Origin: Bradyrhizobium sp.
Lineage (GTDB): Bacteria > Pseudomonadota > Alphaproteobacteria > Rhizobiales > Xanthobacteraceae
DNA: 60,243 bases
Direction: 5' to 3'
Assembly (NCBI GenBank): GCA_028290305.1
Contig: JAQGKC010000269.1
Coordinates: 1 to 60,243 of the forward strand
A model generated the notes under the pieces. That model was not told the origin of the DNA. It saw only the letters and a list, made by a program, of their open reading frames with translations, and searched no databases. Positions 1-7,961 of this stretch are shown piece by piece; positions within the stretch are counted from its first letter, which is position 1, and each line of letters starts with the position of its first letter. Position numbers and translations under genes: made by a program.

Positions 1-873
1 CAATGCCCGGACCTCATTTTCGTGAAGCCGCGCCTCGAGGTCTACAAGGACGTCTCCCTGCAGGTCCGCGACATATTCGCCGAGCACACGCCAATCATCG
101 AGCCGCTTTCCCTGGACGAGGCCTATCTGGACGTCACGGAAAACCTGCAGGGGATTTCGCTGGCACGGGACGTCGCGTTGGCGATCCGTTCGAAGATCAA
201 GGAGGTAACCGGGCTCAACGCATCCGCCGGGATCTCCTACAACAAGTTTCTGGCTAAGCTTGCCTCCGATCACCGCAAGCCGAACGGCCAGTACGTCATC
301 ACGCCGGAGATGGGACCGGCGTTCGTAGAAAACCTGCCGGTCGGCAAGTTTCATGGAATCGGGCCGGCGACCAGCACCAAGATGAACGCCCTCGGTCTCT
401 ATACTGGCCTTGACATGCGCAACCAGTCGCTCGAATTCATGCAGGCACACTTCGGGAAGGCCGGAAGCTACTACTACTGGATCTCGCGGGGCGTCGATAA
501 CCGAGAGGTCCGCGCCGACCGGATCCGGAAATCCGTCGGCGCCGAAAACACGTTCTCCATCGACCTCACCGACTTCGACGCCATGGTCGTCGAACTCGAG
601 CCGCTCATCGACAAGGTCTGGCGATACTGCGAAGGTGCCGGCAACCGGGCAAGCACAGTTACTCTGAAAATGAAGTTCAACGACTTCGAAATCATCACGC
701 GCAGCAGATCCGTCCCCGGCGGGGTTTCGAGCCGCAGCGACCTCGAACGTCTATCGATCGCTTTGCTGCAGAATGAGATGCCGGTTCCCAAACCGATCCG
801 GCTTCTGGGAGTCTCGCTATCGGCGCTGCAGCGTGTCGACGAAGCAGAACCACAGCTTGCTCTGCCGATGTAA
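1..873 (+). CDS. dinB: DNA polymerase IV (Y-family), 5' end outside window
   Basis: This is the C-terminal 290 residues of a Y-family translesion DNA polymerase. The frame is open from base 1, so the start lies upstream. Visible features are the palm acidic motif SLDEAYLDVT, which carries catalytic carboxylates, the following motif SAGISYNKFLAKLASDHRKP, and the thumb HhH-type segment with GIGPATSTKMNALG. The C-terminal little-finger domain carries the VGAENTFSIDL segment that is typical of DinB. The family extends and bypasses damaged primer ends and is normally under SOS control. Whether this copy is island cargo or older flanking DNA cannot be decided here, because the left island border is not in view. 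The remnant of another SOS-associated gene (yedK) lies 0.9 kb downstream. Confidence 0.95.
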   Translation, partial: QCPDLIFVKPRLEVYKDVSLQVRDIFAEHTPIIEPLSLDEAYLDVTENLQGISLARDVALAIRSKIKEVTGLNASAGISYNKFLAKLASDHRKPNGQYVITPEMGPAFVENLPVGKFHGIGPATSTKMNALGLYTGLDMRNQSLEFMQAHFGKAGSYYYWISRGVDNREVRADRIRKSVGAENTFSIDLTDFDAMVVELEPLIDKVWRYCEGAGNRASTVTLKMKFNDFEIITRSRSVPGGVSSRSDLERLSIALLQNEMPVPKPIRLLGVSLSALQRVDEAEPQLALPM

Positions 874-938
874 TCACGTCACTGAGCCCGACCGGCGGAG
901 CCGGACGCGAAATATCACTCCTGTCCTCAATTCGCTCT

Positions 939-1763
939 TCAATTCAGGAAGGCTATATCGAGTAGCCGGGCGAGACGCACGCCGGCTCTTTGCAATTGCT
1001 CCTTCACAACCGGCTCATTCGTATCCAAATATTGCGCGCTGATGGCCAGCGCGTTGCTCGTGAAATCGCATGACGACCCGTGTATGGCGCAATACATCGT
1101 TCGTGGCGCCTCCGCGATCGCAAACGATTCGTTAGCCCAATCGCGTGGCACGGAAGCAATCCAATCCGCTTTCATCGCTGGGGTAACACCGGCTAGGAGA
1201 TCGGTTACCGCCTCCAAAGCATCAGGACCGACCGCATATTGAACGAGACAAGTGTCCCAGACCGCGTGAAGATTCCCCGGACACTGTCCGCTCGTCCTGA
1301 TGGTGTTGCCCCCTTTATCGTCCAGGAAAGAGACATGCAGCGGTTGATGTATATCACCAATCCAGTGCCCAAGTGATTTCAGTGCGACCAACTTGCTCGC
1401 GTCGTCCCGCTCTCTTGCGTGGAGAATTTCGAAGTCACGCAAGATCGCAGTAAGGACACACGCGTCGGCTTGCGGACACTGGTCCGAGGTAAGTCCTTTG
1501 GAATCCCGAGGCAGATTCAGGAAATGTTCGGGCGCACGTACGCGCGGATGGTCCGGATAGATGCAGGAGTCGGAAAAACTCTCGAATTCACTATCCAACT
1601 GCATCAGCCGATTGATTGCGGCCTGCGTGTTCGGCTGGACCGAGCGGAAAGCAATTTCACAAATGACCTTGTGGCCCAAATCGCCCCAGGCCCTCGCCTC
1701 GCCGCCGAGCAAGATAAGTGCCAACATCGCGAACGGGTAACACCTATAATATGATTTTCTCAC
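939..1763 (-). CDS. S1/P1-family zinc nuclease, exported
   Basis: This 274-residue protein has a hydrophobic signal peptide ending in GEARA, followed directly by WGDLGHK. In S1/P1 nucleases the mature N-terminal Trp and the His of the WG..GH motif are zinc ligands. Further expected zinc-ligand motifs are HFLNLPRD, HWIGDIHQPLHV and NLHAVWDTCL, so the trinuclear zinc site looks complete. The family degrades single-stranded DNA and RNA without sequence preference, here probably in the periplasm. The GTG start overlaps the stop of the yedK remnant by four bases (GTGA). An internal ATG at residue 13 is an alternative start but would leave a very short signal peptide. Exported nucleases of this kind are usually linked to nutrient scavenging rather than immunity. 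Confidence 0.88.
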   Translation of the reverse strand: MRKSYYRCYPFAMLALILLGGEARAWGDLGHKVICEIAFRSVQPNTQAAINRLMQLDSEFESFSDSCIYPDHPRVRAPEHFLNLPRDSKGLTSDQCPQADACVLTAILRDFEILHARERDDASKLVALKSLGHWIGDIHQPLHVSFLDDKGGNTIRTSGQCPGNLHAVWDTCLVQYAVGPDALEAVTDLLAGVTPAMKADWIASVPRDWANESFAIAEAPRTMYCAIHGSSCDFTSNALAISAQYLDTNEPVVKEQLQRAGVRLARLLDIAFLN

Positions 1764-1918
1764 GCCGCCACACGATCGTCTATGTCGGCGCAGCCCGCGA
1801 CGATCCGCAATGCGCCGTCATGCAACGGCCGCAGCAATGCCTTCGCCTCATCCCAGGACGGGCGCATCCAACCGTTGCGTTCTTCTTCGGTCGTCAAGAT
1901 CACCGAAACGGTCCCTTC
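1760..1918 (-). pseudogene. 3' remnant of an SOS-response-associated peptidase gene (YedK/HMCES)
   Basis: Reading the minus strand gives about 50 residues, beginning near VSVILTTEEERNGWMRPSWD and continuing DEAKALLRPLHDGALRIVAG to a TGA stop. This matches the C-terminal tail of rhizobial YedK/HMCES-type proteins, recognised from the VILTT.EE...WM.....A..L.RPL...ALRIVA pattern. The catalytic Cys2 and the rest of the fold are absent. Upstream, the reading frame runs into the last codons of the helicase gene, so the fragment begins at a recombination junction. YedK forms covalent crosslinks with abasic sites in single-stranded DNA, but this fragment cannot do so. It was identified by motif memory, not by search. 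Confidence 0.7.
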
Positions 1919-4900
1919 AAATCGGCGTCGCCAGCTCTAGGTATCTGCAAAATGCATTAGCTAGCTGCATCTGGCGGGGCGTGCGACATTCCGCTTCGAA
2001 TAATCGAGGCGACGCGACGACAACGCAGACACATTTCGCACGCGAAGTCGCAACATTTAGGCGATTGGCGCTGTAGAGAAACTCCATACCGCGCGGGGCG
2101 TCGGAGTGACTCGATGTCGCCATCGAATAGATCACTATGGGCGCTTCCTGTCCCTGGAACTTATCCACGGTCCCGATGCGCGCACCTGGCAACCGCTCCT
2201 GGAGCTCGAAAACCTGTGCGTTGTACGGAGCGATGATTAAGAAGTCGTCGAGCTCAATCGAGGTCTCGGCGCCAAGTCGGTCGACCCACGTCGTGCCAGA
2301 TTCCAATACATCAGAGACAAGATCGCGGATAGCATCAGCCTCCTCCGACGAGGAGCTCTGATTGCCTGTGTGTTCGATCGGAAGGTATCGAAGGCCAGCA
2401 CCTTTCAGCCGACCGGTTGACTTAATCTCTTGGAGCTCTAGGCTCGTCCGAGATTTCAAGCGACCGTCGTAGAACAAATCCGAATTGAAGGCGCAAATGA
2501 GGGGATGCAGTCGCCAGGTCTCTTCAAGAAAAAGACCACGATCAGGCGGAACGGTAGCATGAGGTCCCAGAATATGATCCAAGGCCGAGACGCCTATGCC
2601 ATCGGGGTGGCTTCCCTGGATCGGTTGCTCTAGTTGCCGGGGATCTCCGAGAAGCACGATGCTTTTTGCCGCCTGAGAAACCGCTAACACATCTGCTAGT
2701 GACATCTGCGCGGCTTCGTCGATAAACAGCACGTCGACGCAAAGACGCGCGTCGGGCCGAGCCCAGAAGAAGGAGGTACCTCCACCAACTGCACAGCTGC
2801 CACCCAGCGCATCGAGAGCAACTTCATTTTTTGTCGTGAATTGCAGAGTCGGAAGATCATCCTCCTTGTCGGTCACCTTCTGGACGCATTGGATCTGCAA
2901 GCCCTCGTTGGCCGCCGCGACAACCACTTCGTCGAGAAGGTTGCGGATTACTTTGTGACTGTTCGCCGTAACACCGATCCGCTTACCGTCACGGGCGAGT
3001 GCGCAGATCATGCGAGCGCCAGTGTATGTCTTCCCCGCTCCCGGCGGGCCCTGGACCGGAAAAACGCTATGATCTAAATCGAGGGCAATCCGCACAGCGG
3101 CAATCAGCGTCGGCTCGCCATCGAGTTGGAGCATTTGTCCCCGAAGTCGCGGCGCGTTTGCCATCAAAAGATCGCGCGCGGCGCGATGATCCCCTTCGCC
3201 TTCCATCCCATTGGCGGCCACGTATTCTCCGAGCCGAAAGAGGGACTCAGCCTGCTCATCGTGATCAAACGATTTATGGGTAAAGACCGCCTCAGCATGG
3301 AAGCCGGCCGTGTCACCGCGCTTCTTGATATCGATTGTCCGATCATCGTGTGAAATGGCGACGACAGTTCCGTAGTGATCTCCTCCGATGCTCCGAAGTT
3401 TGCCGTCCGGTCGGATATCGGTATCCTGCAGCTCGAATTTGTAGCGATGGATGGGCGCCTTGGCGGTGCCACCGGCTTGCTCAAGGAGAATTAGTCCGGC
3501 GAGACCCGCCCGTTCGTGGAGAAGGTCCTCGGCGGAAAGATCGCGAAGCCGATAATATTCCCACCAAACGGCTTTCTTTTCACGACCGTGCCAATCCAGC
3601 ATGTATGCTAGAAGCCAGCGCGCATGCTCTTCAACCGTCCGATCGGCGACGTCGTCGGGTATGCCGATCGTGAGCCGAACGATAAGGCCCTCTACCCTCT
3701 TCTGCCAATCGCCCAGCTTTTCGCTGATTTCCACGACCTTCGGAACGGGCCGCTCGATTATTGCACCATTGGCAATGAGACTACCTCGCACCGCTTCCAA
3801 CCATATCTGAAGCGCGGAGGTGGAAGCGCAGTCATCCCGATTGTAGCCCTTGATCGCGGTCCTATCTTCCTCCGGAATGCCCGACGAATCTGCCATTTCC
3901 AAGCGCGCCTGCGTCCTTGCCATTACGGGGCTAACGTCCTCCAGCGGCACGATCCGTTCGAATGAGTAGAGCGGTTCGAGTTTCTTGATCGAATAGCTTT
4001 CGACGCTGGCACGGATACTGTGGCGGACGACCGCAAAAAGGTCGACGAAGATCTCCGCGCGTAGCAGATTGTCTACCTCGCTTTCGCGCGTCGCGTACCG
4101 ACCCATCAAGCGCTTCAACGCTGCGGGTTCGTAGGGTGCGAAGTGGTAGATGTGCAAGTCGGGATAGGTCGCCAAGCGTCCGTTGACGAAGTCGATAAAG
4201 CGCTCGAACGCGGCTCTCTCGTCCTGCCGATTGGAGGCCCAATCCCCCATGTATTGCGGGGCGCCGTCAGCATCGAGGTAAAGATACCCGAACAGAAATT
4301 CCAGCCCGCCGTCTCCGACGAATGGGTCACCTTCGAAGTCGAAAAAGATGTCGCCTGCCGAGGGTTCAGGAAGGCGAGATAGACCAAATCCCGCGATTGG
4401 AGGCAGGGTTTCGTACACGACCGCCCCCAGCATCCGCCCCTCGACTTGAATCCTGGCCTGCTCACGAATCCTCTCATAGCTTTGGGCGGCTCCCCGATCG
4501 GGTCTCCACTGGAGCGGCAGAGGCATGGTTGCGAGCACAGCCGTGCTTCCGACGTCGTGCCTGACCAACTCACCGATTTGGGATTTGCTGATGTTTGCAA
4601 CGAGGGACAAATGATCGTCGGCCCGCCTCCGGTCGTCGCAATGACGGCGCCATCGACAAATTTCGCAGTGCTCGACCGGTTCGGGATACGCAGGATCGGC
4701 CACAGTAACCGAGACCGAGCGCTCTAAGCTTCCCCTAACGTGCCTGTAGTAAGCAGCATAGTCGGCAACGCGATATGCTTCCGGAGTATAGTTAGTGCCC
4801 GGCGTCACCACATAGGCGGAGGCCGGCTGCACCTTTTGTTTTTCGGAAAGCAGGTCGGAGTACAGGGATATTTGAAGGACCGTGTTGCCCTTCGTTTCGC

Positions 4901-5312
4901 AGGCGAGCTTCGTGTCCATCACTTCGTACGACCAAGGGCCGAAATGGCTCGGTGTTTCCACTCTGCGTAGAACGTCGGTCCGTCCGCTCCACCGGCCTGC
5001 CTGAAGCGCGCCCTGAACAATGATCGGATCACCGCGGGCCATCGCATCGCCGGTCGCTGCGACAGACATGCTGTCGACACCAACTCCGTTGATCAGCGTT
5101 ACGGCGATTCCGCCCGATTTGATATGCTCGATAAAGCCCTGCTCGTGCAGCACACCTCGCTCCACAAGCGCTTCGAGCACCGGGTCCCAGACCTTCGGCT
5201 TCTCGAGTTCCCCGTTCGCAACCTTGAGATCGAGCTCCGTCAGGTAGCGGCAATTCAGGTGCCCGACCAAGTCTCCCGAGCTGAAATTCAGCGTTGCCCC
5301 GATCTTCTGCAT
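1917..5312 (-). CDS. TM0106-type protein: Cas4-like nuclease, DEDD exonuclease and SF1 helicase in one chain
   Basis: This is a 1131-residue multidomain nucleic-acid enzyme. Residues 1-330 look like a RecB/Cas4-type nuclease. One Cys near residue 21 plus a later CX2CX5C group suggests a 4Fe-4S cluster as in Cas4 and AddB, and the core strand reads DTKLACETKGNTVLQISLY. About residues 370-560 form a DEDD/RNase H-like 3'-5' exonuclease (FFDFEGDPFV, then GYNRDDCAST). From about residue 755 there is an SF1 helicase, with Walker A GPPGAGKT, Walker B FIDEAAQM, GDPRQLEQP, VDKFQGQEAP and NVATSRAK. The chosen ATG follows AGGGTGGGC; upstream in-frame codons would run into the opposite operon. It is divergent from the four-gene operon with only 151 bp between them. 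The family is often seen in defence islands, so a joint role is plausible but unproven. Confidence 0.88.
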   Translation of the reverse strand: MQKIGATLNFSSGDLVGHLNCRYLTELDLKVANGELEKPKVWDPVLEALVERGVLHEQGFIEHIKSGGIAVTLINGVGVDSMSVAATGDAMARGDPIIVQGALQAGRWSGRTDVLRRVETPSHFGPWSYEVMDTKLACETKGNTVLQISLYSDLLSEKQKVQPASAYVVTPGTNYTPEAYRVADYAAYYRHVRGSLERSVSVTVADPAYPEPVEHCEICRWRRHCDDRRRADDHLSLVANISKSQIGELVRHDVGSTAVLATMPLPLQWRPDRGAAQSYERIREQARIQVEGRMLGAVVYETLPPIAGFGLSRLPEPSAGDIFFDFEGDPFVGDGGLEFLFGYLYLDADGAPQYMGDWASNRQDERAAFERFIDFVNGRLATYPDLHIYHFAPYEPAALKRLMGRYATRESEVDNLLRAEIFVDLFAVVRHSIRASVESYSIKKLEPLYSFERIVPLEDVSPVMARTQARLEMADSSGIPEEDRTAIKGYNRDDCASTSALQIWLEAVRGSLIANGAIIERPVPKVVEISEKLGDWQKRVEGLIVRLTIGIPDDVADRTVEEHARWLLAYMLDWHGREKKAVWWEYYRLRDLSAEDLLHERAGLAGLILLEQAGGTAKAPIHRYKFELQDTDIRPDGKLRSIGGDHYGTVVAISHDDRTIDIKKRGDTAGFHAEAVFTHKSFDHDEQAESLFRLGEYVAANGMEGEGDHRAARDLLMANAPRLRGQMLQLDGEPTLIAAVRIALDLDHSVFPVQGPPGAGKTYTGARMICALARDGKRIGVTANSHKVIRNLLDEVVVAAANEGLQIQCVQKVTDKEDDLPTLQFTTKNEVALDALGGSCAVGGGTSFFWARPDARLCVDVLFIDEAAQMSLADVLAVSQAAKSIVLLGDPRQLEQPIQGSHPDGIGVSALDHILGPHATVPPDRGLFLEETWRLHPLICAFNSDLFYDGRLKSRTSLELQEIKSTGRLKGAGLRYLPIEHTGNQSSSSEEADAIRDLVSDVLESGTTWVDRLGAETSIELDDFLIIAPYNAQVFELQERLPGARIGTVDKFQGQEAPIVIYSMATSSHSDAPRGMEFLYSANRLNVATSRAKCVCVVVASPRLFEAECRTPRQMQLANAFCRYLELATPI

Positions 5313-5463
5313 TGCCCACCCTTGTCGACGATCCAGCGAGGTTAGCCGGCTCGGTTTCGCCGTGTATATTATGCTATTTTCCCGAGTATCGTGCCTGGAT
5401 TGCACTCGAAGTAGGCGAGCAATCCGGCCTATAGTCGCCTCGGTGGAGTAAACGGGGGGCCAT
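5313..5463. promoter_or_regulatory. Divergent promoter region between nuclease-helicase and AAA+ operon
   Basis: This 151-bp space separates two start codons pointing away from each other. It holds an AT-rich tract near 5361-5382 (TATATTATGCTATTTTC) in otherwise GC-rich DNA, which is the most likely site of one or both promoters. No convincing palindromic operator was seen. The shared region suggests the two transcription units may be co-regulated. Confidence 0.45.
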
Positions 5464-7296
5464 TTGGTGCTGGCGGGTTCGGTCGAAAAAGCGCGTTGGC
5501 TGCGTGAATTGCAGCGTTTCCTGCCTCTCCGGAGCCAGTTCGTCCTTTCCGGCAATACGCGAGACCTGCAAATCCATGAACCGATCCCCGGAACCATCAC
5601 AGCAGTGCCGCTCGCACGCGCTCTTCCGGACGCCTTGAAAGAGGCAGGATATCAGCGGATCGCCAGCTTCGACCTGCTTAACGGGTTTCGCGCTCTCGAG
5701 CCGGGCGACGACAGTTTTCTGACACAGCTCGGCCTGACACCAGTGAATGGGGTCGCCGCAGGCGGCGTTGACCTCTTGTCCGCAACGCTTGAACGGCTCG
5801 TGGGTACTGACGGACCACCCGCGGTCCTAGTTATAGACTTTGCCTCGCGGCTGATCACGCGCAACGAGGCGCTTTCGCCGGCAGAGCATCAATTGTTTTC
5901 CCGAGCATTGATCCTTTCGCATTCCGCGCGCGCGCGCCCGGCCGGCGATCGCCGCCTGCCATTCTTCAATGCAGTCATTTGGATCGTCGAAAAGGAAGGC
6001 GACCTGCCCGACTGGTTTCTCATCGGCAATCCGCGCGTTCGACACATTCCTATCGGCAAACCCGACCACACGGCGCGAAGGAGCTTGGCCCGCTCCCTGA
6101 TGCGAAGTCTTCCAGGCGCTCAAAACGCAACAGGGGCCGAAGTTGAAAAGTCGATCGAAGGCTTCGTCGATGAGACCGAAGGTCTTCTGCTAGTCGATTT
6201 GAGCGCCGTCGCGCAGCTCGCGCGGAGCGAGAATGTCGCGTTCGACAAGATCTCGGACGCGGTGCGACGCTTCAAGGTCGGCGTAACGGAAGATCCCTGG
6301 CGCAAGATCAGCCGCGACAAGATCCGTTCGGCAGAGGAGTTCGTGAAGCGACGGGTCAAGGGCCAAGCCCACGCCGTCACCCACATGCTGGATATCGTCA
6401 AGCGCGCTGTCACCGGAATAGGACAATCTCCGCGAGGCGGACGCCCCAGGGGCGTCGCGTTCCTCGCCGGCCCGACCGGTGTCGGAAAAACGGAGCTTGC
6501 AAAGACGATCACCAGCTTGCTGTTCGGAGACGATAGCGCTTACATCCGTTTCGACATGTCGGAATTCAGCGCGGAGCATTCCGATCAGCGTTTGATCGGC
6601 GCGCCCCCAGGCTACGTCGGATACGACGTGGGAGGCGAACTCACCAACGCCGTCCGGGAAAAGCCTTTCAGCGTCCTACTGTTCGACGAAATCGAAAAGG
6701 CGCACCCACGAATTCTCGACAAATTTCTACAAGTGTTGGACGACGGCGTCCTGACCTCCGGTCGCGGCGACCGTGTCTACTTCTCCGAGACTTTTATCGT
6801 ATTCACTTCCAACCTTGGGATTTACACACCCGGTCCGTCCGGCGAGCGCATCGCCAACGTCACGCCAGACGAGACGTTCGATACCGTCAAGCGAAAAGTG
6901 CGAGGCGAAATCGAAAAGCACTTCAAATCCGTGCTCAACCGGCCCGAGATACTAAACCGCATCGGAGAGAACGTCATCGTCTTTGATTTCATCCGTCCCG
7001 AAGTCGCGGACGAAATCTTCGATCAGATGGTCGACGCCCTGCTCAGCGATGTCGGATCGCTGGGCTACGATGTTTCCCTTTCGAAAACCGCGAGAACGGC
7101 GCTCCGTGGTTTGTGCCTGGCCGACCTTTCGAACGGCGGCCGGGGCATCCGGAACCAGGTCGAAGCGCATCTCATCAATCCGCTTTCACGCGCCCTCTTC
7201 GACAGCGGCGCGGAAATCGGACGCCGATACGAGATCCAGGAGATCACGACGGGCGCATCGACGACGGTCACGTTCGCGAGCGGGCCGGTCTCATGA
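5464..7296 (+). CDS. ClpB/HSP100-like AAA+ ATPase with degenerate first AAA module
   Basis: This 610-residue protein has a C-terminal half that is a canonical Clp D2-type AAA+ module. It has Walker A GPTGVGKTE (about residue 336), pore loop GYVG (383-386), Walker B LLFDEIEKAHP (D408/E409), sensor-1 FTSN and arginine-finger segment RPEILNRI. It also carries a sensor-2/lid segment, GGRGIRNQVEAHL. The N-terminal 290 residues lack Walker A but show the rhythm of an AAA fold: a Walker-B-like PPAVLVIDFA, a sensor-1-like NAVIWIVEKEG and a lid-like helical part. They may be an inactive D1. Such proteins thread and unfold protein substrates. The start is uncertain between TTG (5464) and the next GTG (5467), both behind GGGGGG. 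It is first in a four-gene operon and its stop overlaps the next ATG (ATGA). Confidence 0.85.
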   Translation: MVLAGSVEKARWLRELQRFLPLRSQFVLSGNTRDLQIHEPIPGTITAVPLARALPDALKEAGYQRIASFDLLNGFRALEPGDDSFLTQLGLTPVNGVAAGGVDLLSATLERLVGTDGPPAVLVIDFASRLITRNEALSPAEHQLFSRALILSHSARARPAGDRRLPFFNAVIWIVEKEGDLPDWFLIGNPRVRHIPIGKPDHTARRSLARSLMRSLPGAQNATGAEVEKSIEGFVDETEGLLLVDLSAVAQLARSENVAFDKISDAVRRFKVGVTEDPWRKISRDKIRSAEEFVKRRVKGQAHAVTHMLDIVKRAVTGIGQSPRGGRPRGVAFLAGPTGVGKTELAKTITSLLFGDDSAYIRFDMSEFSAEHSDQRLIGAPPGYVGYDVGGELTNAVREKPFSVLLFDEIEKAHPRILDKFLQVLDDGVLTSGRGDRVYFSETFIVFTSNLGIYTPGPSGERIANVTPDETFDTVKRKVRGEIEKHFKSVLNRPEILNRIGENVIVFDFIRPEVADEIFDQMVDALLSDVGSLGYDVSLSKTARTALRGLCLADLSNGGRGIRNQVEAHLINPLSRALFDSGAEIGRRYEIQEITTGASTTVTFASGPVS

Positions 7297-7961
7297 CCGC
7301 GATCATCGCCCTGTCGCGAATACATTTCCCAGTCACGACCCTGGGGCCGGGCCGGCGCATCGGCATCTGGTTTCAAGGTTGCTCGATCCGCTGTCCCGGC
7401 TGCATCTCGATGGACACGTGGGCGCCAGGCCGCGGGATAACGACGATCGACGAAGTCGTCGGCGCGGTTGCGCAATGGATTCCCAGCGCCGACGGCATCA
7501 CCGTGTCCGGTGGCGAACCGTTTGATCAGCCCGTCGCCCTGATGGAGCTTCTGGGAAAGCTGCGGTCGCTAACCGAGGCAGACGTGCTCGTATTTACCGG
7601 TCACCCGTGGACTAAAGTCAGGGAAACGGTTGATTCCTCCCCCGGCTTGATCGACGCCCTCGTTACAGGTCCGTTCGATGTCAACCAAAGTCAAACTCTG
7701 GCCCTTCGCGGAAGTGACAACCAGGAACTTCACTTCCCAACCGCAGCGGGTCGGACCCGCTTCGCATCCTTTCAACGGCCGATCACCAAGGCGGAGAGAA
7801 CCCTGGACGTCATGTTCGATGACCGGGGCGACGTCTGGTTCGCGGGCATACCGGCTCGGGACGATTTCCGGCGTTTGCAGGAAATGCTCGTGAATGCCGG
7901 CGCAAGGCTTAGCACTTCGGAAGACAAGCGACCATCGAACGGCGGGATGTCCGCCCGATGA
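7293..7961 (+). CDS. NrdG/PflA-like radical-SAM 4Fe-4S protein
   Basis: This 222-residue protein carries a cysteine motif GCSIRCPGC (C30, C34, C37; CX3CX2C), which binds the 4Fe-4S cluster of radical-SAM enzymes. Its SAM-binding GGEP motif (VSGGEPFDQP) is also present. Size and layout match the activases of glycyl-radical enzymes such as NrdG. The usual partner, an anaerobic ribonucleotide reductase or pyruvate formate-lyase with a C-terminal glycyl motif, is not encoded anywhere in the window, and no neighbour shows such a motif. Its ATG overlaps the stop of the AAA+ gene, and its stop overlaps the start of the large fusion gene (ATGA both times), so translation is coupled and a shared complex or pathway is likely. 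The substrate is unknown; it could modify a subunit of this system. Confidence 0.85.
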   Translation: MTAIIALSRIHFPVTTLGPGRRIGIWFQGCSIRCPGCISMDTWAPGRGITTIDEVVGAVAQWIPSADGITVSGGEPFDQPVALMELLGKLRSLTEADVLVFTGHPWTKVRETVDSSPGLIDALVTGPFDVNQSQTLALRGSDNQELHFPTAAGRTRFASFQRPITKAERTLDVMFDDRGDVWFAGIPARDDFRRLQEMLVNAGARLSTSEDKRPSNGGMSAR

